Shown: piece after piece, positions 36,552 through 46,191 of the stretch
How the letters are laid out: the number at the start of each line of letters is the position of its first letter
Numbering within the stretch: the stretch's first letter is position 1
Origin: Nocardia puris
GTDB taxonomy: Bacteria > Actinomycetota > Actinomycetes > Mycobacteriales > Mycobacteriaceae
DNA length: 64,000 bases
Direction: 5' to 3'
Assembly (NCBI RefSeq): GCF_003315035.1
Contig: NZ_QNRE01000001.1
Coordinates: 903,224 to 967,223 of the forward strand
Program-made: the position numbers and the translations under genes
The notes under the pieces: model-generated
Databases searched by the model: none
What the model was told of the DNA's origin: nothing
Seen by the model: only the letters and a program-made list of their open reading frames with translations

Positions 36552-38411
36552 TCAACTCCGTTTCTCTTTGCCCGGCGCGAGATACCGGAGCTGATCCGCT
36601 TTCGCGGATTCGTAGGAGGAACGTCCGGACAGGTGTTCGGGCACACCGACCTCCCACCAGGCGCCCGCCTCCGTCCACGACGACGGCTGCGTGCGGACCA
36701 CCACCACCGCCGGGCGCGACTCCGCGACCGCGACCGCGCGCGCGTCCCGATAGGCCGCCGCGAACCCGGCCGCATCATTCGCCGGGAACACCGCGCACCC
36801 CAGCGATCGGGCGTGGGCGGCGAAATCCACGCGTGGCGGCTCGGCGTGGGTCGTCCGGCAGTCGGCGTAGAAATTGTTGAAGGGCGCGCCGCCCTGGCCC
36901 TCTTGCAGCCGGGCGATGACGGCGTAGCCGTCGTTGTCGCACACCACCGCGACGAACGGGTGCCCGGCGAACGCGGCGGAGAACAGCTCGGAGTTCAGCA
37001 TCAGATACGAGCCGTCGCCGAGCAGGGTGGTCACCAGCCCCTCGGCGTGGGCCATGGCCGCGCCCCACGCGCCGGCGATCTCGTAGCCCATGCAGGAGAA
37101 GCCGTACTCGACGTCCATCGTCGGCGCGCCGCCGCTCGCCCGCCAGCCGCCGACCAGCTCGCCGGGCAGGCCGCCCGACGCGGTCAGCACATAGTCACGC
37201 GGCCCGGACAGCTCGTTGACGATGCCGACCACCTGCGCGTAGCTGGGCACACCCGACCCGGGGGCGCGCAGCTTGTCGATATGGGCGTCCCATTCCCCGC
37301 GCACCGCGGCCGCTCGGGCCGACCAGTCCTCGTCGGCTCGCCAGGTGTCCAGGAGCGGGCCGAGTTCGGCGAGCGTCGCCCCGGCGTCACCCACCACCGC
37401 CAGCGCGCCGTGCTTCACGGCGTCGAAGCGCGCGGTGTTCACCGTGACGAATCGCGCGGACGCGTCGAACACGGTCCAGGAGGCGGTGGTGAAGTCCTGG
37501 AGCCGCGTGCCGACAGCCAGCACCAGATCCGCCTCGGCGGCAAGGGAGTTCGCCGACGCCGAGCCGGTGATGCCCAGCGGACCGGCGTAGAGCGGATGAT
37601 CGTGGGGCACCAGGGTTCGCCCGGCCGTGGTCTCGGCGATCGGAATCCCGTGCCGCTCAGCCAGTTTCCGCGCCCGCTCCCCGGCACCCGAATAGCGCAC
37701 GCCACCGCCGAGCACCAGCAGCGGCCGCCGGGCCGCGCGAACTGCCGTGGCGGCCGTGGCGAGAGCGTCGATGTCGGGGCGCGGACGTGGAATCCGGTGC
37801 AGCACAGGCTCGAACAGCGCATCGGGGAAGTCGAAGGTCTCGGCTTGGACGTCCTGCGGTAGCGCGAGCGTCACCGGTCCCGCGTCGGCCGGATCCGTGA
37901 GCACCCGGGCGATCTGCGGCAGTGTCGAGATCAGCTGTTCGGGCCGGGTCAAGCGGTCGAAGTACCGGCTGACCGCGCGGAACGCGTCGTTGACGGTGGC
38001 GGTCGGGTCGTCGAAGTGCTCCACCTGTTGCAGCACCGGGTCGGGCGCGCGGCTGACGAAGGTGTCACCGGGGAGCAGCAACAGCGGCAGCCGGTTCGCG
38101 TGCGCCACCCCGGCGGCCGTCACCATGTTCAGCGCGCCGGGACCGATCGAGGACGTGGCCACGCCGACCTGTCGCCGGTGCGTCGTCTTGGCGAGACCCA
38201 CCGCGGCCAGCGCCATGCCCTCCTCGGTATGTCCGCGCCACACGGGGATCTCGTCGCGGCGCTCGGCCAGTGCCGTCCCGAGCCCGAGCACGTTGCCGTG
38301 GCCGAAGATCGCGAAAACGGCGGGGAACAACGGGACTTCGCGGCCGTCCAGCGTCTGCGACCGCTGCGCGATCAGCCATGCCACCAGGGCCTGGGCCGTC
38401 GTCAGTTTCAT
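36552..38411 (-). CDS. iolD: 3D-(3,5/4)-trihydroxycyclohexane-1,2-dione hydrolase
   Basis: Thiamine-diphosphate enzyme that opens the ring in inositol breakdown. 619 residues from ATG 38411 (MKLTTAQALVAWLIAQR). The TPP-binding signature (TTLLGDGSYLMLNSEL) and the acetolactate-synthase-like layout (VWRGHTEEGMALAAVGLAKT with the catalytic Glu) are present. Last gene of the inositol operon. It overlaps iolB by 4 bases. Confidence 0.92.
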   Translation of the reverse strand: MKLTTAQALVAWLIAQRSQTLDGREVPLFPAVFAIFGHGNVLGLGTALAERRDEIPVWRGHTEEGMALAAVGLAKTTHRRQVGVATSSIGPGALNMVTAAGVAHANRLPLLLLPGDTFVSRAPDPVLQQVEHFDDPTATVNDAFRAVSRYFDRLTRPEQLISTLPQIARVLTDPADAGPVTLALPQDVQAETFDFPDALFEPVLHRIPRPRPDIDALATAATAVRAARRPLLVLGGGVRYSGAGERARKLAERHGIPIAETTAGRTLVPHDHPLYAGPLGITGSASANSLAAEADLVLAVGTRLQDFTTASWTVFDASARFVTVNTARFDAVKHGALAVVGDAGATLAELGPLLDTWRADEDWSARAAAVRGEWDAHIDKLRAPGSGVPSYAQVVGIVNELSGPRDYVLTASGGLPGELVGGWRASGGAPTMDVEYGFSCMGYEIAGAWGAAMAHAEGLVTTLLGDGSYLMLNSELFSAAFAGHPFVAVVCDNDGYAVIARLQEGQGGAPFNNFYADCRTTHAEPPRVDFAAHARSLGCAVFPANDAAGFAAAYRDARAVAVAESRPAVVVVRTQPSSWTEAGAWWEVGVPEHLSGRSSYESAKADQLRYLAPGKEKRS

Positions 38412-39298
38412 CGAACCCGTCCTTCGTGCGTCGTGACCGGACAGCGCGGATCGGCCGTCTCGCCCTCCCAGTGCGCGCGGACCCAGCTGTGCGCGGGATC
38501 GTCGCAGAACGCCATCGAGCGCTGCGGCGCGGGCCCCGCCAGTACGTTGAGGTAGTACATGGGGTAGCCGGGCGCGGCCACGCACGGGCCGTGGTAGCCG
38601 CGCGGGATCAGGAATACGTCACCGTCGCGCACGGCGACGTTCTCGTCCAGCTCACCGTCGGCGGTGTAGGTGCGGTGCAGGCCGAATCCCTCTGGCCCCG
38701 GCGTGATCTCGTCGCGCCCGGCGATGCGGAAGTAGTAGATCTCCTCGTTGATCACCTCGCATTCGGAGGCTTCGTCGTGCTTGTGCGGCGGGTACGACGA
38801 CCAGTTGCCGTCGGGGGTGATCAGCTCGCACGCGTTGAGTTTGTCGGCATGCTCCCAGACGCCCGGGGTACCGAAGTTGTTGACCTGCCTGGTGGCTCGG
38901 CCCGCGCCGCGTACCTCGACCGGAACCCCTTCGGCGGGGCCGTATTCCGCCGTCAGCCGCCGATCACATCTCGCCATGGGCAGGGCGATCTCGGCGTCAC
39001 GCTCGGCGATCAGCTCCACCTCGGCGTCGCGCGGCACGTAGGCGAAGTCGGTCACCCTGGTGAACACCGAATCCCTTCCGGTGAGGGTGAACTCGCGTCC
39101 GTCCACGCGCACCGCGCAGCCACCCGAGAGCGGCAGCACGAAGGCCTCGAACTCGCCGGTGTGGACGGTGCGGGGCACCCCGGCGGACAGGTGGAGGACG
39201 CGCAATCCCGCGTAAGTCCAGCCCGCGTCGGCGGGGCGGAGCAGGACCGGATCGTCACCGTCGCACAGGGTTCCGGCCGGGCGGTGCAATGCCGTCAT
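38408..39298 (-). CDS. iolB: 5-deoxy-glucuronate isomerase
   Basis: 296-residue cupin that isomerises 5-deoxy-glucuronate in inositol catabolism. Metal-binding region WSSYPPHKHDEASECEVINE with paired His and a C-terminal IPRGYHGPCVAAPGYPMYYL both match IolB. Translation is coupled to both neighbours by 4-base overlaps with iolD and the aldolase. Confidence 0.94.
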   Translation of the reverse strand: MTALHRPAGTLCDGDDPVLLRPADAGWTYAGLRVLHLSAGVPRTVHTGEFEAFVLPLSGGCAVRVDGREFTLTGRDSVFTRVTDFAYVPRDAEVELIAERDAEIALPMARCDRRLTAEYGPAEGVPVEVRGAGRATRQVNNFGTPGVWEHADKLNACELITPDGNWSSYPPHKHDEASECEVINEEIYYFRIAGRDEITPGPEGFGLHRTYTADGELDENVAVRDGDVFLIPRGYHGPCVAAPGYPMYYLNVLAGPAPQRSMAFCDDPAHSWVRAHWEGETADPRCPVTTHEGRVR

Positions 39299-40209
39299 GA
39301 CCGCGCCTCCAGCAGTCGCGCCGCCGCGGCCACCGCGCCCGCGACGTCACCGTCGGGCGGATACAACAGCGTGCGCCCGACCACCAATCCGCGCACCACG
39401 TCGTGCCGCAGCGCCCCGCCCCACGACGCGAGGTCGGTCGCCGGATTGCCCGACGGCACGCCGCCGAGCACCAGCACTGGCAGCGTCGTGGCGTCCAGCA
39501 CCGAAAGATCTTCGGGCGCGGGGATCTTCAGCCACGTGCGCGCGGAGGTGACGCCCAGACCAGCCGCGACCGTGATGGCGCGTTGTAGATCCGGTGCGTC
39601 CTTCTGCATCACCAGCGCGCCGTTCTCGTCACGCCGGTACGGCAGCGGTTCCACCATCGCCATCAACCCGTGTTCGGCCAGCTGGGTCACCGCCCGCGCG
39701 CACGCGTGCAGGGTCGGCGCCGTGCCGGGATCGGAATCCACCAGGCGCAGCAGCATTTTCCCGCCGTCGAGGCGGCAGCGCACCAGCGATTCGGCGTCGT
39801 AGCCGGTGAACCGGTCGTCGATCTCCCAGTCCGCGCCGGCCAGCCCGCCCCGGTTCATGGACCCGATGACGACCTTGTCGTCCAGCGCGCCGAGCAGCAG
39901 CAGCTCCTCCACGATGTCGGGCGAACCGAGCACGCCGTCCACAGCCGGGTTGTCCAGCGCGATGAGCAAGCGCTCCAGCAGCGTGCGCCGGTCGGCCATC
40001 GCGGTGCGGTCCGGCCCGACGCCGAGCGCGCCCCGCGCGGGGTGGTCGGCGGCGACCAGGAACAGGGTTCCCCGCTCGGACAACAGGTTCGGGCGCCGGC
40101 GGCGGCCCGCGTAGGCCTGGTGCACGGCGCCCGGATCGGTGCCGCGCACGCGCAGCAGTTCGCGCCAGCGTTCGTCGGACAGGGTGCGGGTTCCATCGGT
40201 CAGGAACAC
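39295..40209 (-). CDS. (beta/alpha)8 aldolase-like protein, Cgl0159 type
   Basis: 304 residues. VAADHPARGALGVG (as in class I aldolases), DGGKMLLRLVDSDPGTAPTL and LKIPAPEDLSVLDATTLPVLVLG are the visible conserved parts. A similar protein occurs in corynebacterial inositol clusters, where it is thought to cleave 2-deoxy-5-keto-gluconate 6-phosphate, the step done by IolJ elsewhere. That role is inferred from position beside iolC. It overlaps iolC by 10 bases. Confidence 0.8.
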   Translation of the reverse strand: MFLTDGTRTLSDERWRELLRVRGTDPGAVHQAYAGRRRRPNLLSERGTLFLVAADHPARGALGVGPDRTAMADRRTLLERLLIALDNPAVDGVLGSPDIVEELLLLGALDDKVVIGSMNRGGLAGADWEIDDRFTGYDAESLVRCRLDGGKMLLRLVDSDPGTAPTLHACARAVTQLAEHGLMAMVEPLPYRRDENGALVMQKDAPDLQRAITVAAGLGVTSARTWLKIPAPEDLSVLDATTLPVLVLGGVPSGNPATDLASWGGALRHDVVRGLVVGRTLLYPPDGDVAGAVAAAARLLEARS

Positions 40210-41138
40210 AGCATCTCCTCGATCTCCGCCGCGGTGGGCATGGCGTCGGCGCAGGCCAGGCGCGAGGCGACCAGCGCACCGGCGGCGTTGGCGTAGGCGG
40301 CGATCCGCTGCGGTGGCCAGCCCGCGAGCAGTCCGTGCACCAGCGCGCCGCCGAATCCGTCACCGGCCCCTAGTCCGCAGACCACCTCGACGGGGCACGG
40401 CGGCACCGTCCAGCGGTCCTCGGCGGTCGCCACCAGTACGCCCTCCGCGCCGCGTTTCACCACCGCGAGCCGCACTCCGCGCGCGAGCAGGCGATCGGCG
40501 GCGGCATCGGGGTCGGCGGTGCCGACGGCCACCTCCACTTCGGCGCGGTTGCCGACGACCACGTCGACATGGTCGAGCATCCAACCGATTTCGGCGCTCG
40601 CCACCTCCGGATCCGGCCAGAACATCGGCCGGTAGTCGAGGTCCAGCACGGTGTGCCCGCGCCGGGCCCGCCGGATCAGGATCGCGCGCTGGGTGCCACG
40701 CGCGGGCTCCGCCGACACCCCGGTGCCGGTAACCCACAGCACCGGAACGGATTCCACGACATCCCAGGGCACGTCGTCCTCGGTGAGCGTGAGATCGGGC
40801 GCGATCGGCGCCCGATAGAACAGCAGCGGCGGGTCGGCGGGCGGGTCGAGTGCGCAGAACACCACGGGCGTCTGGAGATTCGCGGCGGTGCCCACATGGG
40901 CGGGCGACACCCCGAACCCGGTCAGCGCCTCGCGCACGAAATCGCCGAACCCGTCGGGCCCCACTTTGGTGAGCACCGCCGAGCGCCTGCCGAGCCGAGC
41001 CGCCGCGACCGCCACATTGGTGGCCGTGCCGCCCAGGAACTTGCCGAACGTCTCGACCCTGGCCAGCGGGACATCGCTCTGCAACGGATACAGATCCACG
41101 CCGACGCGTCCCACGGTGAGCAGTTGGAGCGCGCTCAC
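40200..41138 (-). CDS. iolC: 5-dehydro-2-deoxygluconokinase
   Basis: 312-residue PfkB-family kinase from GTG 41138 ([20 protein letters not shown]). [20 protein letters not shown] and the catalytic [20 protein letters not shown] (anion hole and Asp) are the family motifs. Phosphorylates 5-dehydro-2-deoxygluconate in the inositol pathway. It overlaps the ABC ATPase gene by 4 bases, so translation is coupled across the operon. Confidence 0.93.
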   Translation of the reverse strand: MSALQLLTVGRVGVDLYPLQSDVPLARVETFGKFLGGTATNVAVAAARLGRRSAVLTKVGPDGFGDFVREALTGFGVSPAHVGTAANLQTPVVFCALDPPADPPLLFYRAPIAPDLTLTEDDVPWDVVESVPVLWVTGTGVSAEPARGTQRAILIRRARRGHTVLDLDYRPMFWPDPEVASAEIGWMLDHVDVVVGNRAEVEVAVGTADPDAAADRLLARGVRLAVVKRGAEGVLVATAEDRWTVPPCPVEVVCGLGAGDGFGGALVHGLLAGWPPQRIAAYANAAGALVASRLACADAMPTAAEIEEMLCS

Positions 41139-41917
41139 GGCGAGACCACCCGCTCCAATTCGTGCTGGAGCGCATCGAGTTCGGCGCCACCGGCCATCTG
41201 CCGGGTGAGCTCGGGCAGGTCGATCTCGGACTTCTCGTAGGAGCCGAGCATGGTGCCGCGCTTGAGCAGCAGGAACCGGTCGCCGACCGGGTAGGCGTGG
41301 TGCGGGTTGTGCGTGATGAGGATGACGCCGAGGCCGCGATCGCGCGCCTGCACGACGTACCGCAGCACCACACCGGCCTGCTTCACACCCAGCGCCGCCG
41401 TGGGTTCGTCCAGGATCAGGACCTTCGCGCCGTAATGTACGGCGCGCGCGATGGCGATGCACTGGCGCTGCCCGCCCGAGAGCGTGCCGACCGGCTGCTC
41501 CAAGTCGCGGATGTCGATGCCCATGTCAGCCAGGGCGTTTCGCGCGATCTCCTGTCCTTTGCGGCGGTCCAGCAGGCGAATCGGACCCCAGCCGTAGGTG
41601 GGTTCGGAACCGAGTACGAAGTTGCGCCACACGCTCATCAGCGGCACCACCGCCAAATCCTGGTAGACGGTGGCGATCCCGCGATCGAGCGCTTCGCGCG
41701 GCGAGGCGAGCCGCACCGGCGCGCCGTCGATCCGCAGTTCACCGGCGTCGTGCTGATGCACCCCGGCGAGAATCTTGATGAGCGTGGACTTGCCCGCGCC
41801 GTTGTCGCCGAGCACGCACGTGACCTCCCCCGCGTTCACCACGGTGGACACATCGCGCAGGGCGACCACCCCGCCGTAGCGCTTACCGATCCCCTCGGTC
41901 TCGATCAGAGCGGTCAT
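41135..41917 (-). CDS. Sugar ABC transporter ATPase, single domain
   Basis: 260 residues. Walker [17 protein letters not shown], signature [15 protein letters not shown], Walker [13 protein letters not shown] and H-loop [14 protein letters not shown] are all present. Most CUT2 sugar ATPases (RbsA-like) carry two nucleotide domains in ~500 residues. This one has one, like FrcA. With the permease and binding protein it should import inositol or a related polyol, inferred from the operon. Confidence 0.92.
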   Translation of the reverse strand: MTALIETEGIGKRYGGVVALRDVSTVVNAGEVTCVLGDNGAGKSTLIKILAGVHQHDAGELRIDGAPVRLASPREALDRGIATVYQDLAVVPLMSVWRNFVLGSEPTYGWGPIRLLDRRKGQEIARNALADMGIDIRDLEQPVGTLSGGQRQCIAIARAVHYGAKVLILDEPTAALGVKQAGVVLRYVVQARDRGLGVILITHNPHHAYPVGDRFLLLKRGTMLGSYEKSEIDLPELTRQMAGGAELDALQHELERVVSP

Positions 41918-42966
41918 CGTCGCACCCTTTCCGCGCGCTTCTTGAAGGCGTTGTTCACCAGCACCGCCGAAAGCAGCAGGATGCCGAGGAACAACATGAA
42001 CCAGTCGCTGTCCCAGCGGGCGAACACGATGCCCTGGCGCGCCATACCGAAGATGAGCGCGCCGATCGCGGCCCCGATCACCGAGCCGAAGCCGCCGGTG
42101 AGCAGGCAACCGCCGACCACCGCGGCGATGATGTACTGGAACTCCAGTCCCACACCCTGATTCGCCTGCACGCTCGCGAATCGCATGATATTGCAGGAGC
42201 CGACGACCCAGCCCGCGAACGCCGTGGTCATGAACAGCAGGATCTTGGTGCGCACCGCGGGCACGCCGACGGCCCGCGCGCTGACCAGCGAACCGCCCAC
42301 CGCGAAGATCCAGTTGCCGAACCGCGTGCGCACCAGCACCAGCGCGGCGATCGCGGTGAGCACGATCCACCACACCACCGACGCCTGGATGCGGGCGTCA
42401 CCGATATTGGTGGTGGCCGCGAAAACCCAACCGGCCGAGTCGTATCCGTCGGCCGAGCGGATCCCCGAGACCTGCACGGTGCCGGTGACCAGCCGCGTCA
42501 CACCCAGGTTGAGCCCTTGCAGGGCAAGGAAAGTGCCCAGCGTGACGATGAAACTCGGTAGGCCGGTGCGCATCACGACCCACCCGTTGAGCGCGCCCAC
42601 CGTGAGCGCGAACGCCAGCGAGACCAGCAGTGCGAACCACACGTTCCAGCCGGCGTGCACCGCCAGCATCGCCGTGATCAGCGCCGTGGACGCGGTCATC
42701 ACCCCGGCGGAGAGGTCGAATTCGCCGCCGATCATCAGCAGCGCCACCGCGACCGCCATGATGCCGAGCGTCGAGGCGTCGTCCAGCCAGGTCGCGACAC
42801 CGAGCGGGCTCAGGAACCGATCGGTGATCACCGAGAAGAACACGAACACCACGGCCGCGCCGAGCGCGGCGCCGAGCTCGGGCCGCACGATCAGCCGGTT
42901 CAGCAGGGACGGGCCCGCGTCGGGCAGGTTCCCCGGTGCGGAGGATGTCTTTGTGGCAACAGTCAT
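41914..42966 (-). CDS. Sugar ABC transporter permease, CUT2 family
   Basis: 350 residues and about 9-10 hydrophobic helices. [20 protein letters not shown] and [20 protein letters not shown] are the RbsC-like cytoplasmic-loop motifs. Forms the membrane channel for the ATPase and lipoprotein encoded beside it. It overlaps the ATPase gene by 4 bases. Confidence 0.93.
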   Translation of the reverse strand: MTVATKTSSAPGNLPDAGPSLLNRLIVRPELGAALGAAVVFVFFSVITDRFLSPLGVATWLDDASTLGIMAVAVALLMIGGEFDLSAGVMTASTALITAMLAVHAGWNVWFALLVSLAFALTVGALNGWVVMRTGLPSFIVTLGTFLALQGLNLGVTRLVTGTVQVSGIRSADGYDSAGWVFAATTNIGDARIQASVVWWIVLTAIAALVLVRTRFGNWIFAVGGSLVSARAVGVPAVRTKILLFMTTAFAGWVVGSCNIMRFASVQANQGVGLEFQYIIAAVVGGCLLTGGFGSVIGAAIGALIFGMARQGIVFARWDSDWFMLFLGILLLSAVLVNNAFKKRAERVRR

Positions 42967-42984
42967 TTCATCACTCCTGGGGTG

Positions 42985-43974
42985 TCACCGGGTGCCCTGG
43001 CCGACCAGCGGGGCGATGGCGTCGACGTTGCCGTCGTCGACGAACGCCGGCCCCGTCTGCACCGGCAGGCCGCCGCCGACCGAGTTCAGGTTCGTCCGGT
43101 ACAGCTGGAGCATCACGATCGGCAGGTAGCCCTGTTCGTACTGCTGCTGGTCCACGGCGAACAGCAGCCGCCCCGACCGGATCGCCTCCACCACATCGGT
43201 ATTCAGATCGAATGTCGCCACCGCCGCCTGCGAGGAGGACTCCGAGACCGCGTCCACCGCGCGGGCGGCGATCTGGGAGTTCAGCGTGAGGACCGCGTCG
43301 ATCGACCGGTCGGCCTCCAGCGCGCCCTTGATCCTGGCCTGCGCGTCGGTCGGATTGTTGATGTCGACCTGCAAGGTGGTGGCGTTGCCACCGAATCCGT
43401 TGGTCGCGCCGCCGCAGCGCTCGTTGGCGCCGATATTGCCCGCCTCGTGGATCACGCACAGCAGCTTGGTCTTTCCCGCCTCCGCCAGCCGCCGTCCGGC
43501 CGATTCACCGGCCAGGCGCTCGCTCTGCCCGACGTGGCCGATCGCGCCGAACCGCGCCGAGTCGGCCTCGCCGGAGTTGATCGTCACCACCGGGATGCCC
43601 GAGGCGATCGCCCGTTCGACCGAGGGCCGCAGCGCTTCCGGGTTCGCCATCGACACCACCAGGCCGTCGACGCCCTGGGCGATCGCGTTGTCGATGAGCT
43701 TCGACTGCCCGCCGGGATCACCGTCGGAGGTGTAGTCCACTCGCACGCCCAGCCGCTCCCCGGCCGCCTCCGCGCCGTTCTTCACCACGTTCCAGAACGC
43801 GTCGCCCGCGGTGCCGTGGGTCACCACCGCGACCGATTCGAGAGTGCCCGCCGCGACCGGGGTCTGGGTGGTGCCCGCGGTGTCGGCGCCCGGCCCGCTG
43901 CACGCCGCGAGCACCGCGCCCGCGGCCAGCCAGGGCATCGCACGCCACCGGCGCCGTCGAAGTGATCCAGACAT
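42985..43974 (-). CDS. Sugar-binding lipoprotein of the ABC transporter
   Basis: 329 residues. The signal peptide ends in a lipobox (AGAVLAACSG), so the protein is tethered to the outer face of the membrane. A periplasmic-binding-protein type I fold follows, with VTHGTAGDAFWNVVKNGAEA, QGVDGLVVSMANPEALRPSV and GIPVVTINSGEADS. It resembles inositol-binding IbpA-like proteins in context. Ligand specificity is inferred from the neighbouring iol genes. Confidence 0.92.
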   Translation of the reverse strand: MSGSLRRRRWRAMPWLAAGAVLAACSGPGADTAGTTQTPVAAGTLESVAVVTHGTAGDAFWNVVKNGAEAAGERLGVRVDYTSDGDPGGQSKLIDNAIAQGVDGLVVSMANPEALRPSVERAIASGIPVVTINSGEADSARFGAIGHVGQSERLAGESAGRRLAEAGKTKLLCVIHEAGNIGANERCGGATNGFGGNATTLQVDINNPTDAQARIKGALEADRSIDAVLTLNSQIAARAVDAVSESSSQAAVATFDLNTDVVEAIRSGRLLFAVDQQQYEQGYLPIVMLQLYRTNLNSVGGGLPVQTGPAFVDDGNVDAIAPLVGQGTR

Positions 43975-43999
43975 CGTTGTCCTCACTTGCTCGTTCCGA

Positions 44000-44902
44000 T
44001 CAGATTCCGGCACAGGCGGTTTCGATGCCGAGGCCCGCCAGGTACCGCAGGCTGCGACGGGTGTCGCGTGTCGGTCCGGCCGCCGCGCCGGAGGGGTCGA
44101 GGGCCGTATCCTGTTCCAGCACATACCATCCGCGGTATCCCGCGTCGTGTACGTGGCGGATGAGTGCGGCGATGTCCACGTCACCGTCGCCGAGCGGGAC
44201 GTAGAGGCCGTCGCGCACCGCGGCGCTGTATTCCGCGCGGCCGGCGCGTACCTCCTCGGCCAACGCCGCGCGCACGTCCTTGAGGTGGACGTGGCCGATC
44301 CGGTCCGGGTGACGCGCGGCGAGCGTGACCGGATCGGTGCCGCCGATCAGCAGGTGGCCGGTGTCCAGGCACAGGTCGAGGTCGGAGTCGGCGAGGAACC
44401 GTTCGACCTCGTTGTCGCGCTCCACGCAGGTACCGACATGCGGGTGCAGGACCGTGCGCACCTCGTGCTCGGCGGCGATGTCGCGAATGGTGGCGGCGGT
44501 GTCGATCAAGGTGCGCCACTCGTGGGTGGTGAGCACCGGCCTGCTGTCGTATCCGGATTCGCCGGTGGCGGCGGCCAGCACCAGCACTTCGGCGCCCGCG
44601 GCGGCGAGCAGGCGAGCAGTGTCGCGCGCGGCGGTGAGCGCGGCGCCGGTCTCCCGGTGCAACGGCACCGCCAAGAAACCGCCGACCACGCCGATGCCGT
44701 ACTCGTCCAACAGGACGCGCAGGTTGGCCGGTTCCGTGGGGAGGTAGCCCGGCGGACCGAGTTCGGCGGCGGTGATCCCGAGCCCGGCCATCTCCGCGAG
44801 CACGGTGCGCGCGTCCAGCACGTGGCCCCAGCCGGGCACTTCGCAGACGCCCCAGGAGATCGGCGCGGCGGCCAGGCGCAGGGGGTGTGTCGAATCGGTC
44901 AT
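44000..44902 (-). CDS. iolE: Inosose dehydratase-like TIM-barrel protein
   Basis: 300 residues from ATG 44902. AP-endonuclease-2/xylose-isomerase-like barrel: LAAAPISWGVCEVPGWGHVL, VLHPHVGTCVERDNEVERFL, LCLDTGHLLIGGTDPV and HVHLKDVRAALAEEV, with metal-binding His/Glu/Asp in order. Probably dehydrates 2-keto-myo-inositol (IolE), although IolI-type epimerases share the fold and could be confused with it. First gene of the operon, next to the operator region. Confidence 0.82.
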   Translation of the reverse strand: MTDSTHPLRLAAAPISWGVCEVPGWGHVLDARTVLAEMAGLGITAAELGPPGYLPTEPANLRVLLDEYGIGVVGGFLAVPLHRETGAALTAARDTARLLAAAGAEVLVLAAATGESGYDSRPVLTTHEWRTLIDTAATIRDIAAEHEVRTVLHPHVGTCVERDNEVERFLADSDLDLCLDTGHLLIGGTDPVTLAARHPDRIGHVHLKDVRAALAEEVRAGRAEYSAAVRDGLYVPLGDGDVDIAALIRHVHDAGYRGWYVLEQDTALDPSGAAAGPTRDTRRSLRYLAGLGIETACAGI

Positions 44903-44956
44903 CAGGACTACTCCGGCCTGTCGATGATCGGTCACGGGGGGCGCTCGTGGAAATCG

Positions 44957-44970
44957 TTAGAGCGCTCCAA
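44957..44970. promoter_or_regulatory. LacI-type operator, copy 1
   Basis: TTAGAGCGCTCCAA is nearly palindromic around CGCG-like GCGC. Its reverse complement reads TTGGAGCGCTCTAA, almost the same as copy 2 at 45081. It lies about 55 bases before the iol operon start and is the likely site for the adjacent LacI-family protein. Confidence 0.7.
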
Positions 44971-45080
44971 CTATGTAACCTGCGTCATAGTGTGTCAAGA
45001 GGTACGCACGAGGCTGTTTTCGTCATCTACCTCGCGGTACTTGTTTACCGGCGGGTAGCTCGCGGGTTGTCGGGGAGGTA

Positions 45081-45094
45081 TTGGAGCGCTCTAT
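45081..45094. promoter_or_regulatory. LacI-type operator, copy 2
   Basis: TTGGAGCGCTCTAT shares 13 of 14 bases with the reverse complement of copy 1. It lies about 68 bases before the regulator's GTG, so it could give autoregulation. The two copies are 124 bases apart and could be bridged by a tetramer. Confidence 0.7.
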
Positions 45095-45161
45095 TGCCCG
45101 GGGCGCGCCGACCCAGTACCGTGCCTCACATCCCCACTCGCCGCTCCCCTCGGAGGCTCCC

Positions 45162-46166
45162 GTGACCCGACCCACGATGGAGGACGTCGCCGCCCGCGCC
45201 GGCGTCTCCCGCGCGCTGGTCTCCCTGGTCATGCGCGGGTCGCCCAAGGTGAGCGAGCACCGTCGCCGGGCCGTCCTGGCCGCCGCGCAGGACCTCGGCT
45301 ATCAACCGCACATGCTGGCCAGGTCGCTGGCCAGCCGCACCTCGAACATGGTGGGCGTCATGGTGTCCGACCTGCGCAACGCCTATTTCGGAGATGTGGT
45401 CGAGGGCATGGACGCGGCGGCGCAGGACGCCGGGCTGGAACTGATCCTCAACACCGGCAGGCGCAGCGCCACCCGCGAACGCACGGCGCTCGAAACGCTG
45501 CTGTCGTTCCGGCCGGGCGGGATCGTGCTGCTCTCTCCCGTGCTGCCCGCCGCCGCGATCCGCGAGGCGGCCCGGCAGTGCCCGATCGTGCTGGTGTCGC
45601 GCAATTCGTCCATCGCCGCCGTCGACACGGTCAACGACGACGGCGAGGCCGGTGCGGCGCTGGCCGTCGACCACCTGGCCGGGCTCGGCCACCGCCGCAT
45701 CGTGCACTTCGACGGCGGGTCGGCCTTCACCGCAGCGCCCCGCCGCCGCGGCTACGTGGCCGCCATGGAGCGGCACGGGCTCGAACCCCTCGTCATCCCC
45801 AGCGAGCACACCGACGACGCGGGCATCGCCGCCGTCGGCAAGATCCTGAAACTCTTCTCCCGCAACGCCTTTCCCACGGCACTGGTGTGCGGCAACGACT
45901 TCAACGCCGTGGGCGCCATGTCGGCGCTGGAAGAAGCGGGACTGCGTGTGCCGCAGGATGTCTCGATCGTCGGCTACGACAACAGCTCACTGGCCGCGCT
46001 GCGGCACGTGTCGCTCACCACCGTCGACCAGCCCCGCACCAAGATCGGCCGGCTCGCCGTGGTGGCGCTGGCCGAACGGCTCCGCGACGGGCGGACCACC
46101 CCGGTCCGGCTGCGCCTCGAGCCCACCCTCGTGGTCCGCGCGACGACCGCCGTGCCGCCGCGCTGA
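45162..46166 (+). CDS. LacI-family regulator of the inositol locus
   Basis: 334 residues from GTG 45162, behind CGGAGG. HTH: TMEDVAARAGVSRALVSLVM with the hinge HMLARSLASRTSNMVGVMVS, then a sugar-binding domain (NDDGEAGAALAVDHLAGLGH, ALVCGNDFNAVGAMSALEEA). The start was moved from an upstream frame that would run through the operator. Control of the iol operon and iolG is inferred from the paired operators and position. The effector is probably inositol or an early intermediate. Confidence 0.9.
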   Translation: MTRPTMEDVAARAGVSRALVSLVMRGSPKVSEHRRRAVLAAAQDLGYQPHMLARSLASRTSNMVGVMVSDLRNAYFGDVVEGMDAAAQDAGLELILNTGRRSATRERTALETLLSFRPGGIVLLSPVLPAAAIREAARQCPIVLVSRNSSIAAVDTVNDDGEAGAALAVDHLAGLGHRRIVHFDGGSAFTAAPRRRGYVAAMERHGLEPLVIPSEHTDDAGIAAVGKILKLFSRNAFPTALVCGNDFNAVGAMSALEEAGLRVPQDVSIVGYDNSSLAALRHVSLTTVDQPRTKIGRLAVVALAERLRDGRTTPVRLRLEPTLVVRATTAVPPR

Positions 46167-46191
46167 CCCCCGAATCCGAACGGAGACAATC

